From assembly GCA_028284445.1 (NCBI GenBank), contig JANQRS010000001.1, forward strand, positions 104,118 through 168,117: a DNA stretch of 64,000 nt, read 5' to 3'. This stretch comes from Calditrichia bacterium (lineage in GTDB: Bacteria > Calditrichota > Calditrichia > RBG-13-44-9 > J075). Below the pieces are notes generated by a model. The model searched no databases. It saw nothing but the letters and a program-made list of their open reading frames with translations, and had not been told where the DNA came from. The translations under genes and the position numbers were made by a program. Of this stretch, positions 41,553 to 50,924 are shown piece after piece. Within the stretch, counting starts at the first letter, position 1; every line of letters starts with the position of its first letter.

Positions 41553-43727
41553 ATGACAGACAAGGATTTTTACGATTTAATTGCACAGGAACTGAATCTG
41601 CGTCCCTTCCAGGTTGCCAATACCGTTGAGTTGCTTGATGGTGGCAGTACCGTTCCGTTCATCGCCCGCTATAGAAAAGAAGCGACCGGCAAACTGGATG
41701 AAGAGGAGATTCGTGCTGTTGAAGAACGGATCAAGTATCTGCGTTTGCTTACGGAACGGCGCACCGCCATTCTCAGCTCAATTGAAGAGCAGGGTAAACT
41801 GACTCCGGAGCTAAAAGCGAAAATCAATGCTGCCATGAAGATGCAGGAACTGGAAGATCTTTACCTGCCTTACAAGCGCAAAAAGCGCACTCGCGCGACC
41901 ATCGCTCGCGAAAAAGGATTGGAGCCACTGGCGGATACCCTTCTGAAGCAGGATATTACCTCTGGCAGCCTGGCGGACTTTGCCGCAAAGTTCGTGGATT
42001 CTGAAAAAGAAGTAGAGGACATTGAGCAAGCCCTGGCAGGTGCACGTGATATTATCGCCGAGACGATCTCCGACGATGCCGTTGTTCGCAAAAAAGTGCG
42101 AGAACGCAGCCGGCGTACCGGCATTCTTGTCAGCCGGGTCAAAAAAGGAGACGACGATGAAGATTTTGAAATGTACCATGACTTTTCCGAGCCGATAACC
42201 AAACTGGTGCCGCATCGAATTTTGGCGATGAATCGCGGAGAGCGCGAAAAGGTGCTCAGCATCGGTGTGGATGTAACAGATGAAGAAATGACCCGCGAAA
42301 TTGAATCCCTTTATATCAGGAATAAGCAAAGTATTTTTCGTTCACAGATTGAAGAAGCGATAGGCGACAGCTACAAACGGCTGATATCACCTTCTATTGA
42401 ACGGGAATTGCGCAATGAATTGACAGAGCGCGCTGACGCCCATGCCATTGATATCTTTGCCGGTAATTTAAAGAGCCTGTTACTGCAGGCGCCGATCCGC
42501 AACAAGATCATTATGGGTATCGATCCAGGCTATCGCAGCGGGTGCAAGGTGGCAGTAATTGATAAGACCGGCAAATATATGGCCGGCAGCACGATCTTCC
42601 CTCATCCCCCGCAAAACAAAACTTTTGATGCGAAGACAACCTTGCGCAAAATGATAGATAAGTTTGATGTCGAGCTGATTGCGATTGGTAACGGCACCGC
42701 TTCGCGGGAAACTGAAGCCCTGGCGGCGGAGCTGCTCAGCGAGATAAAGCAGCGGGATGCAGATCGTGATCTCTTTTACATGATTGTAAATGAAGCCGGC
42801 GCATCGGTTTATTCGGCATCGAAAGTTGCCAAAAGTGAATTCCCGGATCTTGACGCCAGCATGCGCGGGAATATATCTATTGCCCGCCGAGTTCTCGATC
42901 CGCTGGCTGAACTGGTTAAGATCGATCCCAAGCATATCGGCGTGGGCCTTTACCAACACGATGTAAACCAGAAAGAGCTGAGCGAAGCGCTTGATAATGT
43001 GGTGGAATCTGCTGTGAACATGGTTGGTGTTGACCTCAATACTGCCTCCGCCAGCCTCTTAAAACATGTCTCGGGCCTAACCAGCCGCACAGCAGAAAAT
43101 ATCGTCAAACACCGCGACGAAAACGGGCGCTTTGATAAGCGTTCGAAACTGAAAAAAGTGGCAGGCATAGGCGGCGTCGCCTATGAGCAGGCGGCTGGTT
43201 TTCTGCGTATTCCGGATGGCGCTGAACCGCTTGACAATACCGGCATCCACCCGGAATCCTATGCCGCGACTAAAAAGCTGCTAGCCTTGTTTAAGATCGA
43301 AAAAGATCCTTCTCGCTGGCGGGACCTTTCGAAGCTGATCCAGTCCTCTGGGAAATCCGTTTCGGCACTCGCCAAAGATATTGGCGTGGGAGAGCCAACC
43401 CTGGAAGATATTATCAGCAATTTGGAAAAACCGGGAAGGGACCCGCGCGACGCGATGCCCAAGCCGATTCTCAAGAGCGATGTCCTGAAAATAGATGATT
43501 TACGAGAAGGCATGACCTTGAAAGGGACGGTGCGGAATGTTGTTGATTTCGGCGCTTTTGTTGATATTGGTCTGAAACGAGATGGCCTCGTGCATATCAG
43601 CGAGTTGGCCAATCGCTTTGTCAAGAATCCGATGGACGTGGTGTCTGTTGGTGATGTTGTGAATGTACGAGTGTTGAGTGTAGATCTTGAACGTGGCCGC
43701 GTTCAATTATCGATGAAGACCCAGTAG
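41553..43727 (+). CDS. tex: Tex-family RNA-binding transcription accessory protein
   Basis: A 724-residue protein with the full Tex plan: N-terminal helical region (VPFIARYRKEATGKLDEEEI, about 32-51), YqgF/RNase H-like domain (IMGIDPGYRSGCKVAVIDKT, about 324-343), helix-hairpin-helix pair (TASASLLKHVSGLTSRTAEN; LKKVAGIGGVAYEQAAGFLR) and a C-terminal S1 domain (GMTLKGTVRNVVDFGAFVDI, about 653-672). Tex binds RNA and affects transcription and translation. GGAG precedes ATG 41553. The next gene starts 23 bp after the stop. Confidence 0.96.
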   Translation: MTDKDFYDLIAQELNLRPFQVANTVELLDGGSTVPFIARYRKEATGKLDEEEIRAVEERIKYLRLLTERRTAILSSIEEQGKLTPELKAKINAAMKMQELEDLYLPYKRKKRTRATIAREKGLEPLADTLLKQDITSGSLADFAAKFVDSEKEVEDIEQALAGARDIIAETISDDAVVRKKVRERSRRTGILVSRVKKGDDDEDFEMYHDFSEPITKLVPHRILAMNRGEREKVLSIGVDVTDEEMTREIESLYIRNKQSIFRSQIEEAIGDSYKRLISPSIERELRNELTERADAHAIDIFAGNLKSLLLQAPIRNKIIMGIDPGYRSGCKVAVIDKTGKYMAGSTIFPHPPQNKTFDAKTTLRKMIDKFDVELIAIGNGTASRETEALAAELLSEIKQRDADRDLFYMIVNEAGASVYSASKVAKSEFPDLDASMRGNISIARRVLDPLAELVKIDPKHIGVGLYQHDVNQKELSEALDNVVESAVNMVGVDLNTASASLLKHVSGLTSRTAENIVKHRDENGRFDKRSKLKKVAGIGGVAYEQAAGFLRIPDGAEPLDNTGIHPESYAATKKLLALFKIEKDPSRWRDLSKLIQSSGKSVSALAKDIGVGEPTLEDIISNLEKPGRDPRDAMPKPILKSDVLKIDDLREGMTLKGTVRNVVDFGAFVDIGLKRDGLVHISELANRFVKNPMDVVSVGDVVNVRVLSVDLERGRVQLSMKTQ

Positions 43728-43750
43728 GCTTGTCTTCGATCATTGGTGAA

Positions 43751-45121
43751 ATGAAACAATTCGAGAAAAAAGATCTGTCTGCCACGCTGCAAACAGTATC
43801 AAAGGTGGCTTCCGCAAGCGGCATTCCATCCTGGGTGACCGGCAGCTATGTGCGAGATCTCTTATCACAAAACGAAAATTCCCGCTTTAGTATTGCTTGC
43901 GACGGAGATCCTCTTGCCCTCGCGAAGGCCCTGCTAAGGGAACTGCCCGGCGCAGCTCTGCAAGGAACAAAGCGTTCGCAAAATGCGCAGTTAGATCACG
44001 CCTCCGGCAGCATCACAATCTTCAGCATCGAAAATACCGGCTCAGCAGACAAAACTATTTGCGCCCACCTGGAAAGCCGGGACTTTACCATTAATGCAAT
44101 GGCGATTGCTCTTTCGGCGAAGCATTTTGGGGAACTGATCGATCCCTGCACCGGCAGGGCAGATTTTGCGGCCGGGATTATTCGCACAACTGGTGAGGCA
44201 GCTGATCAGTTCCAGCAGTATCCCTTGCGAATGATGAAGGCCTTGACTCTCTCTGCTGAACTCGAATTTACGATAGCTGAGGATGCCTGGAGCGCTATTA
44301 GTGAAAAAGCCACTGCCATCGGTAAAATGCCTGCCCAGCGTCTGACCGCTGAATTTCGCAAACTCTTGATGGTCAAACAGCCCTCTTTGAGTCTCGACCT
44401 GCTTCTCAAAAGCGGGCTGTCCGCCATTACTTTCCCGGAGCTTGATAAAATGACCGGCATTGAGCAGCGGGAAGAGTATCAGCATAAGGATGTCTTTTAT
44501 CACACGCTTCAGGTTGTGGATAATATCAGCCGGCATACCGATCGATTCGAACTTCGTTTTGCAGCCTTGATGCACGACATCGCCAAACCGCAAACCAAGC
44601 GCTTTGTCGATGGTGTCGGCTGGACTTTTCACGGCCACGAAGAACTTGGCGCCCGTATGACGCAGCGAATTGGACGGAGAATGCGCCTCCCCAAAGAAAC
44701 CATCGAATATGTTGCCAAACTGGTTCGGCTGCATCTACGGCCCATTGCCCTGGTTGGTTCAGCGGTGACAGACAGTGCCATTCGCCGTTTGATGACTGAA
44801 GCCGGCGACCAAATCGACGACCTGATGATGCTCTGTCGCGCGGATATTACCTCAAAGAACTCGCGGAAAGTAGAGCGATATCTGACGAATTTTGATAAAG
44901 TGGAAGAGCGAATGGCTGAAGTTCGCGAGAAAGATCGCCTGCGCAAATTTCAGCCGGCCATAACCGGTCAACAGATCATGGATGAGTTAAACATCGAGGC
45001 CGGGCCCCTCGTCGGCCAAATCAAGAAGGCTATTCGAGCGGCGGTTCTGAACGAAGAAATTCCCAATGAGCCGGAATCTTGCCTGAATTATATGAGGGCC
45101 ATAAAGGACCGGTTTATTTGA
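43751..45121 (+). CDS. CCA-adding/poly(A) polymerase-like protein with HD domain and degenerate active site
   Basis: A 456-residue protein with the plan of tRNA nucleotidyltransferase-HD fusions: head WVTGSYVRDLL, ESRDFTINAMAIAL, the helical neck, then an HD phosphohydrolase domain with YHTLQVVDN, RFAALMHDIAKP and FHGHEELGARM intact, and the C-terminal QQIMDELNIEAGPLVGQI. In functional enzymes VRD is followed eight residues later by the metal-binding DxD; here that place reads R-F-S (NSRFSIACDGDP), and the flexible GG is TGS. So nucleotide addition is probably lost while the HD site may work. ATG 43751 chosen over TTG 43730. Confidence 0.85.
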   Translation: MKQFEKKDLSATLQTVSKVASASGIPSWVTGSYVRDLLSQNENSRFSIACDGDPLALAKALLRELPGAALQGTKRSQNAQLDHASGSITIFSIENTGSADKTICAHLESRDFTINAMAIALSAKHFGELIDPCTGRADFAAGIIRTTGEAADQFQQYPLRMMKALTLSAELEFTIAEDAWSAISEKATAIGKMPAQRLTAEFRKLLMVKQPSLSLDLLLKSGLSAITFPELDKMTGIEQREEYQHKDVFYHTLQVVDNISRHTDRFELRFAALMHDIAKPQTKRFVDGVGWTFHGHEELGARMTQRIGRRMRLPKETIEYVAKLVRLHLRPIALVGSAVTDSAIRRLMTEAGDQIDDLMMLCRADITSKNSRKVERYLTNFDKVEERMAEVREKDRLRKFQPAITGQQIMDELNIEAGPLVGQIKKAIRAAVLNEEIPNEPESCLNYMRAIKDRFI

Positions 45122-45272
45122 CAAAAACCTTGTTAAAGTTCTTTGTTTACTTGAAATTGGGCACATTGTGATAGCAAAAAGCACCACCCCTATTTTCAGT
45201 GAAATCAAATTCCCTGAAACAAATAAAAATTAAAGCACGTCAATTCGCATCATAACTGAAAGGAATATGCCG

Positions 45273-46220
45273 ATGGCTGATTCCAAGGATAAAAACGAGC
45301 ATTTGGACGATTCGATGAATAATTCTTCGGGTGGACAGGAAGAGCTGGATGATCTGCTTTCGCAGATCAAAGAAGGCGAGGGTGCCGAACCTGTCAAGCG
45401 CGAGGAAGCGGAGACCGAAGAAATTATTCGTAAGCCCATTGGCGATGATCAACCGGAAGATCTGGAATCTCTTCTGAGCCGTATCGAAGAGAAGGAAGAT
45501 GAGCCGGCTGAATCGATGAATTTCTTTCAGCGATTGATTGGCGTTGTTGTAAATCCAGCTCAGACGTTCGAATATTTACGGGTAAAGCCGGATTGGATTC
45601 TGCCTGCCGTGTTGACCATTTTGATTACAGTTGTATTTGCTTACCTCACCTATGATATCATCGTAGACTCGCAAATCGCCAAAATGGAAGAAAACAGTAC
45701 GCTGGAGGCAGATCAAAAAGACGCCATCATCGACAGCATGGAGCAAGGCAAATATGGTGTCATGCGCAATGTCCAGATCTTTGGCATTACGCCCTTAACA
45801 GTGCTCATTGTGCTCAGTCTTGTGGCTGTTGCGTACCTGGTCGTCGGCACGGTTCTCCTTGGCGGCAAGGCTACGTTTAAGCAAATGTTGTCAATTGTTA
45901 GCTATCCCTGGTTGGTCATCCAGGGCATTTTTCAAACCCTTGTCGTTTTACCGCTGATGCTTCAGTCGGAATCAATGAGTGTTTATCCGAGCCTGGCCGC
46001 GCTTTTGCCGTCGAGCATGGAGGATGACATTCTCTTCAAATTCATTAACAGTTTCGATATTTTTAATGTCTGGTTTCTGGTTGTTTTAGGAATTGGTCTG
46101 TCCGTTCTGCTCAAAATGCCCAGGGGCAAAAGCATTCTCACAGTTTTTGCTGTCTTTGTCGTTTGGAAACTCATTACCGTAGTTGGACTGGGATCCTTTA
46201 CTGCTCAATTCGGTCTGTAA
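45273..46220 (+). CDS. Yip1-domain membrane protein with acidic N-terminus
   Basis: A 315-residue protein. The first 80 residues are very acidic and disordered-looking (EELDDLLSQIKEGEG; then a second LESLLSRIEEKEDE unit, like a repeat). The Yip1 domain follows: FFQRLIGVVVNPAQTFEYLR (about 82-101), and five membrane helices. Yip1-like proteins in bacteria are uncharacterised. Of two close ATGs, 45273 is better spaced from AAAGGA than 45267. It lies 128 bp before the TolC operon and may be read with it. Confidence 0.82.
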   Translation: MADSKDKNEHLDDSMNNSSGGQEELDDLLSQIKEGEGAEPVKREEAETEEIIRKPIGDDQPEDLESLLSRIEEKEDEPAESMNFFQRLIGVVVNPAQTFEYLRVKPDWILPAVLTILITVVFAYLTYDIIVDSQIAKMEENSTLEADQKDAIIDSMEQGKYGVMRNVQIFGITPLTVLIVLSLVAVAYLVVGTVLLGGKATFKQMLSIVSYPWLVIQGIFQTLVVLPLMLQSESMSVYPSLAALLPSSMEDDILFKFINSFDIFNVWFLVVLGIGLSVLLKMPRGKSILTVFAVFVVWKLITVVGLGSFTAQFGL

Positions 46221-46348
46221 ACCCTGTCCCAAATTACCTGGTCACGACAGATATCATGCAAACCCGGAGCAACAAGAGACATCGAATATCGATCAATATC
46301 GGAATATACGACGAAACAAATACACACACTTCAAGATCGGAGGTTAGC

Positions 46349-47716
46349 ATGAGTCTGAATCGGTTATGGGGGACCGTACTCTGTCTACTGGTTATTTCTA
46401 CTGGCGCCTTTTCCCAGGGGGCGATGTCGCTTGGTGATTGTATTAATCTGGCATTGGAGAACAATTACAACCTGCAACTTGCCAAGAACAATGCCCGAAT
46501 TGCAGATGTCAGCGTAAAATCTTCTTATAGCAGCATTCTTCCCTCATTACGTACTTCCGGGAATGGCTCAAACACCCGTGGTGGCGTATCGACCCAGATT
46601 CGTCAGGTTGACGTTATCGATCCACAAACCGGCGAAGCATCGACAATTGTTCAGGAAATCCTCGGTGATCCCTACGACGTTAACTCTTTTTCAGCCAGAG
46701 TCGACCTTGATCAGCCGATCTTTGATGGTGGCAACTGGTGGAATCAGATTCGTAGGGGTAAAAGTGAGCAAAGAGCCGCGTCGCATTCACTGACAACTCA
46801 AATGAATGAAACCATCAAGATCGTTGCTCAATACTACTTCGATTTGCTGAAACAGCAGAAATTGTTGGAAGTAAATGAGCTGGCCGTTCAGCGTAGCCAG
46901 GACAATCTTGACAAAACAGACAAGATGTTTGAGATTGGTTCAGTCGCCAAGGTAGACGTTTTTCGCGCCAAGGTGAACCTCGGCAACGATAAGATTTCGG
47001 TCCTCAATCAGCGTGATATTGTGCAGCAAGCTCGTCAGAATTTGAACATCTCTATGGGAAACGAACCCAATGTTGCACTTGTCATTGAGGATGAGTACAA
47101 TGTCGAATATACCTTGCCTGAACTGGAACAATTAGTCGCTTCAGCAATTGACAGCCATCCTGAAATTCAACGCCGGGAACAGGCCATCAAGACTGCTGGA
47201 TATGATGTAAACATCGCCAAGAGTGCGTTTTTGCCACGTCTTGATGGATTCTGGAGCTATTCCAGACGCAATTCGGAGCTTGATCGAATTTATAGTAATA
47301 TCAATCAAAACTGGCAGATTACCATTGGGGCCTCAGTATCCTGGAACCTTTTCAACGGCTTTCAGGATCAGGTGAATTACCAAACCAGCAAGATTCGTCA
47401 GAAAAACGAACAATTGGGCTTGCTGGATTATAAACGTTCACTGGAATCGTTGGTTACCCGACTATTTGATAGTTATAAGAACCAGGAAGAGATTATCGTT
47501 ATTCGCCGCCAGAACCTGGAAGCATCTCGCGAAGAATATCGTCTGGCAACAGAACGCTTTCGCCTCGGCTCCGGCACTTCACTGGACGTTCGGGAAGCGC
47601 AGGTCAACCTGACTGATGCGGAACGTATTTTGGTAGCTGCTGAATATAACTTGATTTTGACATACGCAGAACTCCAGGAATCGATCGGCAAGATCCAGGA
47701 GGCATTTAATTACTAA
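46349..47716 (+). CDS. TolC-family outer-membrane efflux protein
   Basis: A 455-residue protein; ATG 46349 has GGAGG upstream and opens directly with a signal peptide (WGTVLCLLVISTGAFSQ), so the longer frame from 46163 is rejected. The two TolC-like halves each start with SLGDCINLALENNYNLQLAK and LVASAIDSHPEIQRREQAIK and contain long coiled-coil helices; WNLFNGFQDQ marks the second beta-barrel strand region. It forms the outer-membrane duct of the export system coded by the next four genes. Confidence 0.93.
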   Translation: MSLNRLWGTVLCLLVISTGAFSQGAMSLGDCINLALENNYNLQLAKNNARIADVSVKSSYSSILPSLRTSGNGSNTRGGVSTQIRQVDVIDPQTGEASTIVQEILGDPYDVNSFSARVDLDQPIFDGGNWWNQIRRGKSEQRAASHSLTTQMNETIKIVAQYYFDLLKQQKLLEVNELAVQRSQDNLDKTDKMFEIGSVAKVDVFRAKVNLGNDKISVLNQRDIVQQARQNLNISMGNEPNVALVIEDEYNVEYTLPELEQLVASAIDSHPEIQRREQAIKTAGYDVNIAKSAFLPRLDGFWSYSRRNSELDRIYSNINQNWQITIGASVSWNLFNGFQDQVNYQTSKIRQKNEQLGLLDYKRSLESLVTRLFDSYKNQEEIIVIRRQNLEASREEYRLATERFRLGSGTSLDVREAQVNLTDAERILVAAEYNLILTYAELQESIGKIQEAFNY

Positions 47717-47749
47717 CACACTTGTTCATTGGAAGAGGTAAACTAGCAT

Positions 47750-49012
47750 ATGGCAACGAGCTCGAGGATGTCGCTCTTTACTGCGTTTATCCTGCTCTGG
47801 GGGACTGCCATTTTCCTTCCCGGTTGCACAGAAGAGCCTACAGAGGTTCAAACTGAAACGGTTTTTCGTGATAAGATTGTTCAGACCGTAACCGGAAACG
47901 GCAAGATCTATCCCGTTACAGAGGTAAATATAAGCGCCCGTGTGCAGGGGCAAATTACGAAGCTGGATATCAATGAAGGTGACTCGGTTAAGGCCGGACA
48001 AGTGTTATTGCACTTGGAGCAGGAGCAGTATCGTGCTGCCCTTGAGCGGGCCCGATCGTCTCAGCAGGAAGCTCAGGCCACAGTAACACTGGCCAAGAAT
48101 GCCTTGAAGAGGACGAACGATCTCTTTGATGAAAACCTGATTTCCGCCTCCGATCTGGAATCTGCGCAAGCTGAATATGATCGTGCTACCAGCCGCCTGA
48201 AGCAGGCAGTGGCCAGCGTCAAGGAAACCAATGATGCCCTGGCCCGCACGGTGATTTCTTCCCCTATAGATGGTATAGTTATTCAGAAGAATAAAGAAGT
48301 CGGCGAAATTGCCCTTGGCTCGCAATTTCAGGAAGACGTTATCATGGTGGTTGCGCAGCTCTCGGAAATGGAAGTTCGCATAGATGTTAATGAGAACGAC
48401 ATCGTTGAAGTTGAAGAAGGGGATACGACCAGCGTCGAGATCGATGCCTTTCCCGACACTACCTTTCTGGCAATGGTCAGTGATATTTCCAACTCCGCTC
48501 AAGTTGCCGGCGCCGGTACCATTGAAGAAGTAACCAATTTCGAAGTAAAAGTTCGCCTCATTGAAAAACTCCCTAAATTTCGCCCGGGGATGTCTGCCAC
48601 TGCCGACATTGCCACCGAGAGCCGCAACGACGTGATTAATGTGCCTATTCAAAGCGTCACGGTTCGGGATCGCCAGGAAGCGAACTCTATTACCGAGAAG
48701 AAAAGTGGCGAACGCGAGCGAGCAGCGCGTGCTAATGAAGAGGACGTAGAAGAAGAGTCTGTTGCATCACCTAAAAAGAAAACCCGTAAAAATGACCCTC
48801 TGATGGAAGTTGTTTTTGTTATCAAAGACGGGGTCGTACAAATGCGGGAAGTAAAGCTAGGCATCAGCGACGACGGCTATTATGAAGTGTTGTCCGGATT
48901 AAACGAGGGTGACGAAGTGGTGACTGGTCCATATGATGTGCTGAGTAGGACATTGGCAGATGGACAGGATGTTCGGGTGAATAACAAACGCAAATCACGC
49001 CAAGGGGATTAA
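47750..49012 (+). CDS. MacA/HlyD-type periplasmic adaptor lipoprotein
   Basis: A 420-residue adaptor. A hydrophobic leader ends in FLPGC, a likely lipoprotein cysteine at about 26. Then GNGKIYPVTEVNISARVQGQ (beta-barrel and lipoyl halves), a hairpin coiled coil (about 90-170), VISSPIDGIVIQKNKEVGEI (second lipoyl half) and the membrane-proximal domain. About residues 306-345 are a highly charged insertion (KKSGERERAARANEEDVEEE) absent from most MacA proteins. It links the inner-membrane permeases to TolC. Confidence 0.92.
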   Translation: MATSSRMSLFTAFILLWGTAIFLPGCTEEPTEVQTETVFRDKIVQTVTGNGKIYPVTEVNISARVQGQITKLDINEGDSVKAGQVLLHLEQEQYRAALERARSSQQEAQATVTLAKNALKRTNDLFDENLISASDLESAQAEYDRATSRLKQAVASVKETNDALARTVISSPIDGIVIQKNKEVGEIALGSQFQEDVIMVVAQLSEMEVRIDVNENDIVEVEEGDTTSVEIDAFPDTTFLAMVSDISNSAQVAGAGTIEEVTNFEVKVRLIEKLPKFRPGMSATADIATESRNDVINVPIQSVTVRDRQEANSITEKKSGERERAARANEEDVEEESVASPKKKTRKNDPLMEVVFVIKDGVVQMREVKLGISDDGYYEVLSGLNEGDEVVTGPYDVLSRTLADGQDVRVNNKRKSRQGD

Positions 49013-49018
49013 GGCTAA

Positions 49019-49711
49019 ATGAGTAGCCGTTCACTAATCACGATTCAACGCCTCCATAAGGTTTATTTCCTGGGTGCCACCAAGGTTCATGCTTTGCGCG
49101 GTCTCAACCTGGAAATCAAGCGCAATGAATATGTGGCCATTATGGGGCCTTCCGGGTCGGGCAAGTCCACGCTCATGAATATTATAGGCTGTCTTGATGT
49201 GCCAACCGATGGGAACTATTGGTTGAATGACCAGGACGTGAGTTCTCTAAACGATGATGAGTTGGCGCATATCCGCAACAAGGAAATTGGCTTTGTTTTT
49301 CAAACCTTTAATCTGCTTCCCCGGGCAACTGCGCTTCATAATGTGGAGTTGCCGCTAGTTTACAATGGTACAACGGCAAAGGATCGTAAGGTTCATGCCG
49401 CGTCCGCTCTCGAAATCGTGGGGCTGGCAGACCGAATGGACCATCGTCCCAATGAACTATCCGGTGGACAACGTCAACGTGTCGCGATCGCCCGCGCGCT
49501 GGTCAACAAGCCATCCATTATTCTGGCAGATGAACCCACCGGTAACCTCGACAGCAAAACCGGTGTTGAAATTATGGAAATCTTTGCCGATCTCCATGGG
49601 CAAGGCAACACGATTATTCTCGTCACTCACGAACGGGATATCGCCCTGCATGCCCAGCGCATTATCCACATTAAAGATGGATTTGTCGAGAAAATCGAAA
49701 CCGTGAGCTGA
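49019..49711 (+). CDS. MacB/LolD-type ABC transporter ATPase
   Basis: A 230-residue ATPase with Walker [14 protein letters not shown] (about 41-53), Q-loop [10 protein letters not shown], signature [15 protein letters not shown] (about 145-159), Walker [13 protein letters not shown] and the H-loop THERD. It powers the two FtsX-type permeases that follow. It is six bases after the adaptor stop and one base before the first permease. Specificity cannot be told; MacB- and LolD-type ATPases are close. Confidence 0.95.
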   Translation: MSSRSLITIQRLHKVYFLGATKVHALRGLNLEIKRNEYVAIMGPSGSGKSTLMNIIGCLDVPTDGNYWLNDQDVSSLNDDELAHIRNKEIGFVFQTFNLLPRATALHNVELPLVYNGTTAKDRKVHAASALEIVGLADRMDHRPNELSGGQRQRVAIARALVNKPSIILADEPTGNLDSKTGVEIMEIFADLHGQGNTIILVTHERDIALHAQRIIHIKDGFVEKIETVS

Positions 49712-49712
49712 T

Positions 49713-50924
49713 ATGGGTGAATATTTCAGACTGGCGGTTGACGCGCTTAGAACCAACAGACTTCGCTCCATTTTGACCATTGCCGGCATTTTTGTCGCGG
49801 TTACCACCATCATTATCATTCTTACCTGCATCGAAAGTCTCAATAATTATGTTGAGACCGAGTTTTCGGAAATCGGCTCCAGTACCATCTACATCAACAA
49901 ATTTCCCTGGGTCATTACAGACAACTTCTTCGAGTATCGGAATCGTCCCGCCATTAAACTGCGCGAATATGAAGCCCTGAAGGAAGATAATACTTATACT
50001 CGATTTGTTTCGCCGCTGGCCGTTTACGAGAGGCAGATCAGCTATAAGAACGAGGTTGTAGACGGCGTTTCGATCATCGGGGTAAACAGGCATTATGCCG
50101 AAATTGGCGGTATCAGCGCTGATCATGGCCGCTGGTTTACCGAGCATGAGGTAGATAGTCGTCGCTATGTTTGCGTGCTCGGGGCATCCGTAGTCGAGGC
50201 GCTGTTTCGTAACGCTGATCCCCTCGGGAAGCGCATAAAAATTGATGGGTTTCCCTATCGCGTAATCGGCGTGCTTGAGAAGCGGGGGACATCGTTCGGA
50301 TTTGACCAGGATCGGCAAATTATTGTGCCGTATACTGCTATGCGCAATTTTGCTTATAGTTGGCGGGGTATTCAGGTGGCGATGCTGCCGGAGAGACCTG
50401 AGGATGCAGAGGCAATGAAAGAGGAGGCGCGCGGTATTCTGCGGACTGTCCGTAAAGTGCGTCCTGGCGACAAAGACAATTTTGCTATCAATCAGCAGGA
50501 CATGCTGCTCGACTTTTACAAGCAGGCAACCGGGGGACTCTACCTGGTGCTGCTGGTTATCGCGGGTGTTTCGCTGGTTGTTGGTGGTATTGGTATCATG
50601 AATATTATGCTGGTTTCAGTTACTGAGCGAACGAAGGAAATCGGTATTCGCAAGGCGGTCGGGGCAACCCGTAAATCTATATTAAGACAAATACTTAGCG
50701 AGACTTTGCTTATTAGCTCAATCGGTGGCATTCTGGGAATGATTGCGGGTGTTTTGGTTGGCTGGCTTATTTTGAACTGGGCCTTTTCACTCTCTGCGCA
50801 GGTGACACCAAGCATTGTGCTGGTTGGATATGGATTTTCCGCGCTTGTTGGCCTGGTTTCCGGAATGTATCCTGCATATCGTGCAGCCAATTTACATCCA
50901 ATCGAAGCCTTGAGGTATGAATAG
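49713..50924 (+). CDS. MacB-type FtsX permease, first of two
   Basis: A 403-residue four-TM permease: TM1 (about 20-40, SILTIAGIFVAVTTIIIILT), the MacB periplasmic domain (about 45-270), TM2-4 (about 275-395), coupling helix RTKEIGIRKAVGATRKSILR, and the closing NLHPIEALRYE. It is followed by a second permease whose GTG shares a base with this TAG, so the complex is probably a heterodimer rather than the MacB homodimer. Confidence 0.93.
   Translation: MGEYFRLAVDALRTNRLRSILTIAGIFVAVTTIIIILTCIESLNNYVETEFSEIGSSTIYINKFPWVITDNFFEYRNRPAIKLREYEALKEDNTYTRFVSPLAVYERQISYKNEVVDGVSIIGVNRHYAEIGGISADHGRWFTEHEVDSRRYVCVLGASVVEALFRNADPLGKRIKIDGFPYRVIGVLEKRGTSFGFDQDRQIIVPYTAMRNFAYSWRGIQVAMLPERPEDAEAMKEEARGILRTVRKVRPGDKDNFAINQQDMLLDFYKQATGGLYLVLLVIAGVSLVVGGIGIMNIMLVSVTERTKEIGIRKAVGATRKSILRQILSETLLISSIGGILGMIAGVLVGWLILNWAFSLSAQVTPSIVLVGYGFSALVGLVSGMYPAYRAANLHPIEALRYE

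Noticed and set aside
46163..46348. 62-residue extension of the TolC protein overlapping the Yip1 gene
   Set aside because: It would hide the signal peptide, and GGAGG sits just before ATG 46349.
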